DNA of 41,491 nt from Nesterenkonia alkaliphila (GTDB lineage: Bacteria > Actinomycetota > Actinomycetes > Actinomycetales > Micrococcaceae), in NCBI RefSeq assembly GCF_009758175.1, contig NZ_WRPM01000030.1, positions 1 to 41,491 of the forward strand. The letters are read 5' to 3'. Below the pieces are notes generated by a model. It saw nothing but the letters and a program-made list of their open reading frames with translations. It was not told the DNA's origin and ran no database searches. A program made the translations under genes and the position numbers. Each line of letters opens with the position of its first letter. Within the stretch, counting starts at the first letter, position 1. This document shows, piece after piece, positions 24,116 to 32,421 of the stretch.

Positions 24116-24127
24116 CTATAGGCAAAC
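24110..24127 (-). promoter_or_regulatory. PHO-box-like direct repeat before phnD
   Basis: On the minus strand GTTTGCC-TATA-GTTCACC, units 11 bases apart (24121-24127 and 24110-24116). It overlaps the predicted -35 box, as PhoP sites that activate often do. Confidence 0.55.
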
Positions 24128-24160
24128 GGGGGTGAGAATACTGCACTGCAGAACGCCTAA

Positions 24161-24176
24161 CGTGATACAGATCACG
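24161..24176. promoter_or_regulatory. CRP/GlxR-like operator (GTGA-N6-TCAC)
   Basis: CGTGATACAGATCACG is an inverted repeat with 6-base arms and fits the CRP-family pattern TGTGA-N6-TCACA except for the outer bases. It lies 45-60 bases upstream of the predicted phnD -35 box. Confidence 0.5.
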
Positions 24177-24214
24177 ACCTCCCAGAAATGGAACGTTCCA
24201 GCTGTTTATATCGT

Positions 24215-24841
24215 TTACTGGTCCCGCAACGGGTCCGCCCACCGTGCCCCATACCCACGGAGTACAGCGCTGCGGGGACTGCCGAGCAGGTCCTCTTCGC
24301 TCTCGCTGAAGTCAGTCTGAATCGCGGGCGGGGTTTCCCCGCCGCCGGGACCAGCAGGCGTGAAGGCCGGCCCCGCTGCAGCCGGCTGGGAACCACGAGG
24401 TTTGAGCTCCAGGTCCAGCCAGGAACCGTCGGGGCCGGCCAGCACCCGTTCTACAAGCCCACGCCCCCATTCGACCACTGTCACCGACTGCGGCGCAGTG
24501 GCCAGCAGGTCCAGTGACTCAATCCCCTCCTCGTCAGTGCGGTAGGCGTCCACGTGGACCAGGTCGGCAGCAGCCTCATTGATGTTCCTGTGAATCCTGG
24601 AAAGCACGAAGGTCGGTGAACTGATCGGCTCCTGCACCCCGAGAGCCGCGCCGAGCGCCTGGGTGAATGTGGTCTTGCCTGCACCCAGTCCCCCGGTGAG
24701 CACCACGAGGTCACCGGGGCGCAGCTGGGCAGCTAGGCGGCGGGCGAACTCGGCGGTCTCCTCCAGGTCGGCGAGCTGAATCTGGCGCCGCCAGTTCTCC
24801 CCGGGAAGCGGTGGTTGGGGGCCGGTGGTGCGCTCGTTCAC
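24215..24841 (-). CDS. tsaE: tRNA threonylcarbamoyladenosine biosynthesis ATPase TsaE
   Basis: 208 residues. Small P-loop ATPase that drives turnover of the TsaBD complex in t6A synthesis. Walker A TGGLGAGKTTFTQAL (about 49-63), ISSPTFVLSRIH (about 73) with the conserved SPTF switch, HVDAYRTDEE (about 95) and VVEWGRGL (about 121). The core ends near residue 150. The last 55 residues are a Pro/Gly/Glu-rich tail absent from typical 150-residue TsaE. The start overlaps the alr stop by 4 bases. Its usual next gene, tsaB, is about 10.9 kb away across the phn cluster. Confidence 0.95.
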   Translation of the reverse strand: MNERTTGPQPPLPGENWRRQIQLADLEETAEFARRLAAQLRPGDLVVLTGGLGAGKTTFTQALGAALGVQEPISSPTFVLSRIHRNINEAAADLVHVDAYRTDEEGIESLDLLATAPQSVTVVEWGRGLVERVLAGPDGSWLDLELKPRGSQPAAAGPAFTPAGPGGGETPPAIQTDFSESEEDLLGSPRSAVLRGYGARWADPLRDQ

Positions 24842-25968
24842 GCGCCGGGCTCCTGGTTGATCACCACGCGTGGCACCCTGGCACCGATTCGGGTGATGAT
24901 CTCGTAGTTGATGGTCTGGGCGGCGGCACCCCAGTCTGCGGCTTCGATTCCGGACTTCCCGCCGAAGAGCGTGACCTCATCACCCACCTGAACATCGGTC
25001 TGTTCGCCCAGGTCCACCACGAACTGGTCCATGGCCACCCGCCCGGCGGAGTGATACCTGCGGTCGCGGATGAGCACTGGGGCGCCCGCCGCAATCCGGG
25101 GAACACCGTCGGCGTAGCCTATCGGGATCAGCCCCAGGTGCGTGGGGGCCTCGACCCGGTGGGTGAGCCCATAGCTGATGCCCTGGCCCGCCGGCACACG
25201 TTTGACGTTGGCCACGGTGGTGCGCAGCTCCATAGCGGGGCTGAGCCCCAGCGAGGCAGCGGTGCGGTCGGCGAAGGGGCTCTGCCCATAGATGCCGACC
25301 CCTACCCGGACCATATCGAAGTGAGCATCCGGACGCGAGAGCGCCGCCGGGGTATTGGCGGCGTGGCGCAGATCGGGCACCAGGCCGCCGGCTTCAGCAG
25401 TTACCAGGGCCTCCCGGAAGACGCTGAGCTGCTGGTCGGTCTCGCGGCGGTCCGGCTCATCGGCCACCGCCAGATGGGTGAAGATGCCCTCCACGCTGAT
25501 CAGCCCGCGGTTGCGGTGCTCTGCAGCACGGGCCACCAGGGCGGGCCAGTCGGCGACAGTCGCCCCGTTGCGGCCCAGTCCGGTGTCGATCTTCAGGTGG
25601 ACCCGGGCCGGCTCATGGAGTTCCTGGGCGGCGGCGACCACCCGGTCCAGCTCCCAGCCAGAGATGCCTAGGTCGATGTGCTGCTCAATGGCGGCCCTGA
25701 AGCTCGCCCCTGTAGTGTGCAGCCAGGCGAGGATCGGGGCGTCGATTCCGGCTGCCCGCAGCTGGAGCGCCTCCTCGATATGGGCGGTGCCCAACCAGTC
25801 TGCACCCCCTGCCAGGGCGGCCCGGGCCGCAGTGATCAAGCCATGTCCGTAACCGTCAGCCTTTACCGCAGCCAGCACTTTGGCCGGGCGCACAAACTCC
25901 CCAATCGTCGCCACATTATGGGCTATGGCCGCGGCGTCTATGATCGCTGCCCGCTCCGGAAGACTCAT
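24838..25968 (-). CDS. alr: Alanine racemase
   Basis: 376 residues from the ATG at 25966-25968. PLP enzyme making D-alanine for peptidoglycan. Seen: VLAAVKADGYGHG with the PLP lysine (about residue 36), HLKIDTGLGRNG (about 134), VRVGVGIYGQSP (about 219) and GISYGLTHRVEAP with the second catalytic tyrosine (about 258). The frame stays open upstream through nnrD, but family homology starts at MSLPERAAIIDAAAIAHNVA. TAATCT (25976-25981) lies 7 bases before this ATG, so a leaderless start is likely. It follows nnrD with a 46-base gap. Confidence 0.95.
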   Translation of the reverse strand: MSLPERAAIIDAAAIAHNVATIGEFVRPAKVLAAVKADGYGHGLITAARAALAGGADWLGTAHIEEALQLRAAGIDAPILAWLHTTGASFRAAIEQHIDLGISGWELDRVVAAAQELHEPARVHLKIDTGLGRNGATVADWPALVARAAEHRNRGLISVEGIFTHLAVADEPDRRETDQQLSVFREALVTAEAGGLVPDLRHAANTPAALSRPDAHFDMVRVGVGIYGQSPFADRTAASLGLSPAMELRTTVANVKRVPAGQGISYGLTHRVEAPTHLGLIPIGYADGVPRIAAGAPVLIRDRRYHSAGRVAMDQFVVDLGEQTDVQVGDEVTLFGGKSGIEAADWGAAAQTINYEIITRIGARVPRVVINQEPGA

Positions 25969-26014
25969 GCCCACCAGATTACCGGCAGATACCCAGGTCA
26001 ATACGTGAGCTGCA

Positions 26015-27553
26015 TCAGGGCAGACCGGCGAGCAGATCTGAGGCGCCGAAGCGTCCCTGCCCGTGCGGATCGATCCGGTGGGCGGCGGCTGTGTGCAGAC
26101 TGACGCCCAGCGCTGCCACCTGGAGCCAGTCACCTCCCTGTGTTGCCGCAAGGGCTCCGAGGATTCCGCTGAGCACATCCCCGGTTCCGGCAGTGGCCAG
26201 TCCCGGCGCGCCCGCTGCCTGCAGGCCGCCTGCCCTGTGCAGGAGCACCTCCCCCTCGGGTGAGGCAATCACCGTAGTAGGCCCTTTGAGCAGCACCGTA
26301 CAGTCCAGTCTGCCGGCGATCCGCCGGGCCGCCTCCACCGGATCGGCTTTCGCAGGGCCCTCGGCCAACTGCCCGGTGAGCACACTGTCACGCAGGTCTT
26401 TGGCGATCTGCCGAGCCTCACCCAGATGCGGGGTGATCAGCACGTTGTTGCCCAACCCGCCGCGGCGGCGCAGCTGGTCACGGATCAGGCCCAGTCCGGA
26501 GGCGTCCAGCACACAGGCCGTCCCAGCTTCCAAGCATTTCTCCAACACTGCTTCTGCCTCGGTCAGCCGGGCCGGGTCATTGCCCAGCCCCGGGCCGAGC
26601 ACGACGCCGCCGGCTCTGCTCACTGCTGCCGCGGCATCCTCTGTGCCCACTACCTCGGGGTAGGCGCTGAGCACCTGCGAGCGCAGCGCCGCTGGAGCCT
26701 GCAGGGTCACCATCCCCACTCCGGTGCCTACCGCCGCCCCGGCGGTGAGTTGTGCAGCTCCGGGATACTGCGCTGAACCCACCACCAGGTGGACCACTCC
26801 GCGGGAGTATTTGTGGCCGGCAGGCTCGGGCGGGCGCAGCGGCACCGGAGCAGCAGTGCTGGGGGCGAGAAGCCAGGTGGGTGTCTTCGACAGATGCGCA
26901 CCGATTCCGATGTCCACCGTGTGCACCCTGCCGCTGAGCAGCCCGCCCCGGCCGGCGATCAGCCCCTGCTTGACTCCGCCGAAGGTCACCGTATGGTTCG
27001 CTGGAATCACGCCGTGCCCCGCAGCTCCGGTATCGGCGTTGACCCCGGAAGGCAGATCACAGGCAACCACTGTGGGAGACCAGGAGCCGGCGTCGTCCAC
27101 TGCTCTGAGGGCCTGTGTCAGCCCCGGCACCTCCGGCCGGGTGAACTCACTGCGGTATCCGGTGCCGAGTATAGCGTCGATGAGCACCTGGGTCTGCTCC
27201 GGCACCGCGCGGAGCACCCTGCCGCCGGCCGCTCGGAAGGCTTCCAGCGCCTCCGGGTGCGCCCGGTCCCTGATCAACACGGCACAGGCCTCAGCTCCGC
27301 GCCGGGCCAAGAATGCCAGGGCGTAGAGTCCGTCCCCGCCGTTGTTGCCGGGCCCAATGAGCCCAGTGACACAGGCACCGTAGGCACCCTGGGGACGTTT
27401 CTGGCCGAGCAGATCAGCTATGGTCTTGGCCAGCCCATAGGCGGCCCGGCGCATCAGGAGCCGGCCCTGGCCGGAATCCAGCAGGGGCTTTTCGGCCGCG
27501 CGGATCTGCTCCCCGGTGTAGACCGGTATCTGCTCCAGCTGCTGTGCGGTCAC
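26015..27553 (-). CDS. nnrD: Bifunctional NAD(P)H-hydrate epimerase / ADP-dependent dehydratase
   Basis: 512 residues. Repairs damaged NAD(P)H. The N-terminal YjeF_N epimerase domain (about 1-220) has GPGNNGGDGLYALAFLARRG and ACDLPSGVNADTG. The C-terminal carbohydrate-kinase-like dehydratase domain (about 230-512) has GVVLGPGLGNDP, VLDASGL and GTGDVLSGILGAL. The GTG at 27551-27553 is chosen because GGGGGAGGAG lies just before it; an ATG 12 codons upstream (27589) is less well served. It sits between acpS and alr, a common actinobacterial order. Confidence 0.93.
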   Translation of the reverse strand: MTAQQLEQIPVYTGEQIRAAEKPLLDSGQGRLLMRRAAYGLAKTIADLLGQKRPQGAYGACVTGLIGPGNNGGDGLYALAFLARRGAEACAVLIRDRAHPEALEAFRAAGGRVLRAVPEQTQVLIDAILGTGYRSEFTRPEVPGLTQALRAVDDAGSWSPTVVACDLPSGVNADTGAAGHGVIPANHTVTFGGVKQGLIAGRGGLLSGRVHTVDIGIGAHLSKTPTWLLAPSTAAPVPLRPPEPAGHKYSRGVVHLVVGSAQYPGAAQLTAGAAVGTGVGMVTLQAPAALRSQVLSAYPEVVGTEDAAAAVSRAGGVVLGPGLGNDPARLTEAEAVLEKCLEAGTACVLDASGLGLIRDQLRRRGGLGNNVLITPHLGEARQIAKDLRDSVLTGQLAEGPAKADPVEAARRIAGRLDCTVLLKGPTTVIASPEGEVLLHRAGGLQAAGAPGLATAGTGDVLSGILGALAATQGGDWLQVAALGVSLHTAAAHRIDPHGQGRFGASDLLAGLP

Positions 27554-27610
27554 CTCAGCTCCTCCCCCACCGGTCTGTGGTCTCATCACCAGACTAGCGG
27601 GTGGCCCGCC

Positions 27611-27961
27611 TCAGGACTCGGCGATCACCAAGGCGGTGGCTATATCGCCGTCATGGGAGAGTGACAGGTGCCAGTGCTGCACCCCTTTGACGGCAGCCAC
27701 GGCCGCCACGGAATCTCTGACCTGGATCTGCGGATTTCCCGAGGAGTCACAGATGACCTCACAGTCCTGGAAGTTCATTCCCGCCGGGGCGCCGAGTGCT
27801 TTGGCCACGGCTTCCTTCGCGGCGAAGCGCGCCGCCAACGAACGCAGTCTCAGCTCCCGCTCGGCGGGGGTGAACAGCCGATCACGCAGGGCCGGAGTGC
27901 GCTCCAACTGCTGGGCGAACCGGGGCACATCCACCACGTCGATTCCGATGCCGACGATCAC
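27611..27961 (-). CDS. acpS: Holo-[acyl-carrier-protein] synthase
   Basis: 116 residues. Transfers phosphopantetheine from CoA to acyl carrier protein. [18 protein letters not shown] at the N-terminus carries the Mg-binding Asp, and [15 protein letters not shown] (about 45-60) the Glu/Lys pair. The GTG at 27959-27961 matches the usual MIVGIG start and has AGGAG 10 bases upstream. An ATG at 27994 would add 11 residues and overlap the end of glmS by 8 bases. Length from the GTG is normal. Confidence 0.92.
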   Translation of the reverse strand: MIVGIGIDVVDVPRFAQQLERTPALRDRLFTPAERELRLRSLAARFAAKEAVAKALGAPAGMNFQDCEVICDSSGNPQIQVRDSVAAVAAVKGVQHWHLSLSHDGDIATALVIAES

Positions 27962-27986
27962 CGCAGGCTCACTCCTGGTACACCCC

Positions 27987-29852
27987 TCACTCAACGGTGA
28001 CGGATTTGGCGAGGTTGCGGGGCTGGTCTACGTCATAGCCCTTCTCTGTGGCTAGGGCGCAGGCGAAGATCTGCAGCGGCACAGTGGTCAGCAGCGGCAT
28101 CAGCAGCGGCTGGGTCTCGGGGACGAAGAACACGTTCTCGGAGTACTCGGTGACGGCTGCATCGCCTTGTTCAGCCACAGTGATGGTCTTCGCCCCGCGG
28201 GCGCGGACTTCCTGGATATTGGAGACCACTTTTGAGTGCAGGGAGTCCCGGCCCCGCGGTGAGGGCACCACCACAAACACCGGCTGGCCCTCCTCGATCA
28301 GCGCGATCGGCCCGTGCTTGAGCTCCCCGGCAGCGAATCCTTCAGCGTGGATATAGGCCAGCTCTTTGAGCTTCAAGGCACCTTCCATCGCGACCGGGAA
28401 CCCCACATGCCGGCCCAGGAACAGCACACTGGGGGTCTGGGCCATATCCCTGGCCAGTGCCTTGATCGGCTCAGCGCCATCGAGGATGGTCTGGATCTTC
28501 GCCGGGATCTTATGCAGATCCGCCAGGATGTCACTGATTTGCCCGGAGAAGAGCTGACCCCGAAGCTGCGCCAAATACAGCCCCAACAGGTACGAGGCAG
28601 TGATCATCGCCAAGAACGCCTTAGTGGAGGCCACCGCGATCTCCGGGCCGGCATGCAGATACAGCACCGCATCGGACTCCCGCGGGATCGTAGACCCATT
28701 GGTGTTACAGATACTCAGGGTGCGCGCGCCTTGTTCCTTGGCATAGCGGACCGCCATCAGGGTGTCCATAGTCTCCCCGGACTGAGAGATCGAGACCACC
28801 AGCGTGGTCTGATCAATAATCGGGTCCCGGTACCGGAACTCATGGGCCAGCTCCACCTCCACCGGGATCCTGGTCCAATGCTCAATGGCGTACTTGGCCA
28901 CTGTGCCGGCATAGGCGGCAGTACCGCAGGCCAGCACAATAATCTTTGAGGTCTCCTTCAGCTGCTCAGGGCTGATCCGCAGCTCATCCAGAGTCAACCG
29001 GCCCTGCGCGTCAGTGCGCCCCAGCAAGGTGTCCTCCACCGCTTTGGGCTGTTCATTGATCTCCTTCTCCATGAAGGAGTCATACCCGCCCTTCTCCGCA
29101 GCAGAGGCATCCCAATCAATATGGAACCGCTTACCCTGGGCCGGCACCCCGTCAAATCCGATAATAGAGACCTCACCAGCAGTGATCGTCACAATCTGAT
29201 CCTGCTCCAGCTCCACCGCCTCACGGGTGAAATCAATAAACCCGGAAACATCACTGCCCAAGAAGTTCTCACCCTCACCCAGACCCACCACCAGAGGCGA
29301 GTTCCTGCGAGCGGCGACCACCCGGTCCGGGGCCTGGGCATGAACAGCCAGCAGGGTGAATGCACCCTCGAGCTCATTGACCGCGATCCGCATCGCCTCA
29401 GTCAGATCCCCGGTGGCCCGATACGCCTGACCGATCAGCTTCGCAGCCACCTCAGTATCAGTAGCCGAGTCAAAGACATGACCAGCAGCAACCAGCTTCT
29501 GCTTCAACTCCGCGAAGTTCTCAATGATCCCGTTATGGATCACCGCCAGCCGGCCCTCATCGCCATAATGCGGATGCGCATTCACATCAGTCGGACCGCC
29601 ATGTGTTGCCCACCGGGTATGCCCAATCCCCACCGAAGCCGGCACCAAAGGAGCCGCCTCGATCTCACCGATCAGATTCGCCAGCTTCCCCGACTTCTTC
29701 CGCACCTGAACCGTGCCGCCGGAAACAGTGGCCACACCAGCAGAGTCATAACCGCGATACTCCAACCGGCGCAGCCCCTCCAGCAGCACATCCAGGGCCT
29801 GGTGCTCAGCGATCTTCTCCGGCACCCCGATATAACCAACAATTCCACACAT
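27987..29852 (-). CDS. glmS: Glutamine-fructose-6-phosphate aminotransferase (isomerizing)
   Basis: 621 residues. Makes glucosamine-6-phosphate, the first step to cell-wall amino sugars. The N-terminal glutaminase starts MCGIVGYIG with the nucleophile Cys2 in place; [18 protein letters not shown] (about 78-95) is conserved. Two SIS sugar-isomerase domains follow ([19 protein letters not shown], about 308; [20 protein letters not shown], about 475), ending [18 protein letters not shown] (29860-29865) lies 7 bases before the ATG, so it is likely leaderless. First gene of the glmS-acpS-nnrD-alr-tsaE run. Confidence 0.97.
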   Translation of the reverse strand: MCGIVGYIGVPEKIAEHQALDVLLEGLRRLEYRGYDSAGVATVSGGTVQVRKKSGKLANLIGEIEAAPLVPASVGIGHTRWATHGGPTDVNAHPHYGDEGRLAVIHNGIIENFAELKQKLVAAGHVFDSATDTEVAAKLIGQAYRATGDLTEAMRIAVNELEGAFTLLAVHAQAPDRVVAARRNSPLVVGLGEGENFLGSDVSGFIDFTREAVELEQDQIVTITAGEVSIIGFDGVPAQGKRFHIDWDASAAEKGGYDSFMEKEINEQPKAVEDTLLGRTDAQGRLTLDELRISPEQLKETSKIIVLACGTAAYAGTVAKYAIEHWTRIPVEVELAHEFRYRDPIIDQTTLVVSISQSGETMDTLMAVRYAKEQGARTLSICNTNGSTIPRESDAVLYLHAGPEIAVASTKAFLAMITASYLLGLYLAQLRGQLFSGQISDILADLHKIPAKIQTILDGAEPIKALARDMAQTPSVLFLGRHVGFPVAMEGALKLKELAYIHAEGFAAGELKHGPIALIEEGQPVFVVVPSPRGRDSLHSKVVSNIQEVRARGAKTITVAEQGDAAVTEYSENVFFVPETQPLLMPLLTTVPLQIFACALATEKGYDVDQPRNLAKSVTVE

Positions 29853-29859
29853 GCCGGTC

Positions 29860-29865
29860 AGAATA
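29860..29865 (-). promoter_or_regulatory. -10 element for leaderless glmS (TATTCT)
   Basis: TATTCT on the minus strand, 7 bases before the glmS ATG. No Shine-Dalgarno sequence is visible, so this is the likely start signal for the whole downstream run. Confidence 0.5.
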
Positions 29866-29949
29866 CCGTGAACTGCTCACCACGCCCTCCATCCAGAAGC
29901 GACCCCGCCGTGCCCAGTGTCGCACCCCACACTCCACTAAGCTGAACCC

Positions 29950-30324
29950 ATGAGCATTTCATCCGAACAGGCAGAGGCTTTGGTCCGCCGGTACTACCAA
30001 CTGGTGGATGCCCAGGACCTGGCCCTGCTGGAGACCTTCCACCAGGACGCCACCTATAAGCGCCCCGGCTATCCGGAGTTCCGCGGTCAGGATCAGCTGC
30101 GGGAGTTTTACTCCGGGGAGCGCATCATCGATTCCGGCAGTCACACCATCGGCCGGTTGTTCGTTCAGGACTCATATGTTGCCGTGGAAGGCCGGTTCAG
30201 CGGCACACTGAAGGACGGGCGCACGGTGGAACTGGCGTTCAGCGACTTCTTTGATCTTCAGGACCGCGGGGGCGAGGTCCGCATCGCAGCCCGGCGCACC
30301 TACTTCGACGATCAGCAGGTCTGA
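29950..30324 (+). CDS. NTF2-like / SnoaL-type protein
   Basis: 124 residues. The pattern [20 protein letters not shown] (about 10-29), [15 protein letters not shown] (about 40-54) and the closing beta-rich half, ending [11 protein letters not shown], fit the NTF2-like cone fold used by SnoaL-type isomerases and many proteins of unknown role. No catalytic residues can be named. It is divergent from glmS. TAAGCT lies 6 bases before the ATG (29938-29943), a leaderless start. It does not clearly belong to the coaA unit that follows. Confidence 0.7.
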   Translation: MSISSEQAEALVRRYYQLVDAQDLALLETFHQDATYKRPGYPEFRGQDQLREFYSGERIIDSGSHTIGRLFVQDSYVAVEGRFSGTLKDGRTVELAFSDFFDLQDRGGEVRIAARRTYFDDQQV

Positions 30325-30438
30325 GCTTCTCCCGCCAGCGGGTAGCCCACCCATTCACCCCCTGAGGCGGCCTGCCCCAGCGCCGCCCGGCCCTGCGGGT
30401 CCACATGTCAGGGCCCCTGCTGTGCTGGTGCCGCACGG

Positions 30439-30444
30439 TACAGT
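30439..30444 (+). promoter_or_regulatory. -10 element for leaderless coaA (TACAGT)
   Basis: TACAGT sits 7 bases before the GTG at 30452, which is therefore preferred over the longer open frame that begins upstream. Confidence 0.45.
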
Positions 30445-30451
30445 GGCAGCT

Positions 30452-31492
30452 GTGCACTCGCAGCCTCACACCACCCCCACCTCGCCTGTGCCGGTGCCTC
30501 CGGAGATTTCCGGAACGGCTCCCTGGGCGGGCTCTCCCCCCGCAGATAACCAGGCGGCCTCGTACTCCCCGTTCGTGGAACTGGGCAGGTCCGACTGGGC
30601 CCGGCTGGCAGAGTCCATCGAGCAGCCGCTGAACCAGGATGACGTGGACCGCCTGCGCGGCATCGGTGACCATCTCTCCCTGGACGAGGTGGCACAGGTC
30701 TACCTGCCGCTCTCCCGGCTGTTGAACATCTACGTGGAGAATGCCGCCCGGCTGCGCGCAGCCACCAATGACTTCCTGGGCGAGTCCACCCGCCGCACCC
30801 CGTTCATCATCGGGGTGGCAGGCTCGGTGGCCGTGGGCAAATCCACCACCGCCCGCGTGCTGCAGGAGATGCTGCGCCGTTGGCCCTCCACCCCACGGGT
30901 GGAACTGGTGACCACCGATGGCTTCCTCTACCCCAATGCAGAGCTGCGCCGACGCGGGATCATGGACCGCAAAGGTTTCCCTGAAGCCTACGACCGGCGC
31001 CGGCTGCTGCGGTTCGTCTCCGAGGTGAAATCCGGCCAACCCGAGGTCACCGCCCCGGTCTACTCCCATCTGAAGTACGACATCATGCCCGGGGAGGAGC
31101 ATGTGGTGCGCCGCCCCGATGTGCTGATCCTGGAGGGGCTGAACGTTCTGCAGCCGGCCCGGGTCCGCGCCGACGGCACTGCTGGCCTGGCACTGAGCGA
31201 CTTCTTCGACTTCTCCATCTATGTGGACGCCCGCCAGGCCCATATCCAGCAGTGGTACGTGGAGCGGTTCATGCGATGGCGGCACGGAGCTTTCGCGGAC
31301 CCGGAGGCCTATTTCCACCAGTACTCCCGGCTTACCGACGAGGAGGCGGTCACCCGCGCCACCGATATCTGGAACCGGATCAACGGGCCCAACCTGCGGG
31401 AGAACATCCAACCCACCCGTTCCCGCGCCCGTCTGGTGATGTCCAAGGACGAGGACCACGGCGTCTCCCGGGTGCTGCTGCGGAAGGTCTGA
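30452..31492 (+). CDS. coaA: Type I pantothenate kinase
   Basis: 346 residues from the GTG at 30452. Phosphorylates pantothenate, the first step to CoA. Walker [19 protein letters not shown] (about 124-141), [13 protein letters not shown] (about 153), [19 protein letters not shown] (about 193-211) and [12 protein letters not shown] (about 223) are as in CoaA. The first 40 residues are a Pro/Thr/Ser-rich tail not found in E. coli. The true start may be further inside: [15 protein letters not shown] is where homology begins. The stop overlaps the next start in a TGATG junction. Confidence 0.93.
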   Translation: MHSQPHTTPTSPVPVPPEISGTAPWAGSPPADNQAASYSPFVELGRSDWARLAESIEQPLNQDDVDRLRGIGDHLSLDEVAQVYLPLSRLLNIYVENAARLRAATNDFLGESTRRTPFIIGVAGSVAVGKSTTARVLQEMLRRWPSTPRVELVTTDGFLYPNAELRRRGIMDRKGFPEAYDRRRLLRFVSEVKSGQPEVTAPVYSHLKYDIMPGEEHVVRRPDVLILEGLNVLQPARVRADGTAGLALSDFFDFSIYVDARQAHIQQWYVERFMRWRHGAFADPEAYFHQYSRLTDEEAVTRATDIWNRINGPNLRENIQPTRSRARLVMSKDEDHGVSRVLLRKV

Positions 31493-32346
31493 TGCGCACT
31501 GGTGGGCTGTGGGCACTGTGCTTGGCAGGCGGCGTCGTGCTTTCCGGCTGTACCGGCCCCGAGGACGGCCGCGCCGTACCGGAGCCGAGCTTCACCGATG
31601 CTGCCTCGGCGCAGCAGGGTACGACGCCGCCCCCAGACTCCCGTACTCAGAGCACAGCTGAAGTGCCCGATCCCACCCCTGAGCCGCCTGCGCCGCCGGA
31701 GCCGAGCCGGGCCTCGCAGGCCAGCAGTGACCCGGAGTCGATCCATGTGCTGGTGAACCGGCAGAACCCCCTGGAACCGATGGATTTTGCCCCGCGGGAT
31801 CTGACGGAGCTTCAGGTCCGTACCACAGTGGAGGGACCGCTGTACCTGCGCGCCGAGCCTGCCCAGGCACTGGAGCAGATGTTCAGTGATGCCGCAGATG
31901 AGGCAGTGGTGCTGGCGGTGACCAGCGCCTACCGCTCCTTCAGCGGGCAGGCCCGGGTCTATTCCGCCCGGCATCAGCAGCTGGGCACTGAGGCCACCGA
32001 TGAGTTCGCGGCCCGCCCGGGGTACTCCGAGCACCAGACCGGGCTGGCGGTGGACGTGATCGGCATCGAGAACCCGGTGTGCATCCGGGGGGACTGCTTC
32101 GATCAGACCCCGGAGTTCGCCTGGGTCGCGGCCAACGCCCACGAATACGGGTTCCTCATCCGGTACCCGCAGGGGGCGGAGGCGATCACCGGCTTCGGCT
32201 ACGAACCCTGGCACCTGCGCTATGTGGGTCCGGAGACTGCGGCAGAGGTGGTGGCGGAGGACCTCACCCTCGAGGAGTACTGGGATCTTCCCGCCGCTCC
32301 TGACTATGACGAGCCTGAGCCCGACTCTGTTCATCTGCTGTACTGA
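31492..32346 (+). CDS. D-alanyl-D-alanine carboxypeptidase family lipoprotein (VanY type)
   Basis: 284 residues from the ATG at 31492, which overlaps the coaA stop by one base. Signal peptide with lipobox LSGC (about 18-21) and then a long Pro/Ser/Thr/Glu linker (about 25-85). The VanY peptidase M15B domain shows SAYRSFSGQARVY (about 144-156), SEHQTGLAVDVIG (zinc-binding His and Asp, about 183) and the last zinc histidine in YEPWHLRYVG (about 242). It should trim D-Ala from cell-wall stem peptides outside the membrane. A cysteine pair (VCIRGDCF, about 200) may form a disulfide. Confidence 0.92.
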   Translation: MRTGGLWALCLAGGVVLSGCTGPEDGRAVPEPSFTDAASAQQGTTPPPDSRTQSTAEVPDPTPEPPAPPEPSRASQASSDPESIHVLVNRQNPLEPMDFAPRDLTELQVRTTVEGPLYLRAEPAQALEQMFSDAADEAVVLAVTSAYRSFSGQARVYSARHQQLGTEATDEFAARPGYSEHQTGLAVDVIGIENPVCIRGDCFDQTPEFAWVAANAHEYGFLIRYPQGAEAITGFGYEPWHLRYVGPETAAEVVAEDLTLEEYWDLPAAPDYDEPEPDSVHLLY

Positions 32347-32421
32347 GCTGCCGGTCCCGGTACGCCACCTGCATCAATAGGCGGCCTGCACGCATGCAAC
32401 CTGCATGAAAGAATCACCAGT

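Noticed and set aside
26789-27664. Plus-strand frame of 291 codons opposite nnrD
   Set aside because: nnrD has both expected domains along its full length; the other strand shows no family signs.
30239-31516. A 425-codon open frame on the minus strand
   Set aside because: Opposite coaA, whose Walker motif and length are convincing. The minus-strand product is His/Gly/Gln-rich and has no recognisable domain.
31309-32334. A 341-codon minus-strand frame opposite the VanY-type gene
   Set aside because: The plus-strand gene has a lipobox and all zinc-site motifs; the minus frame has none.
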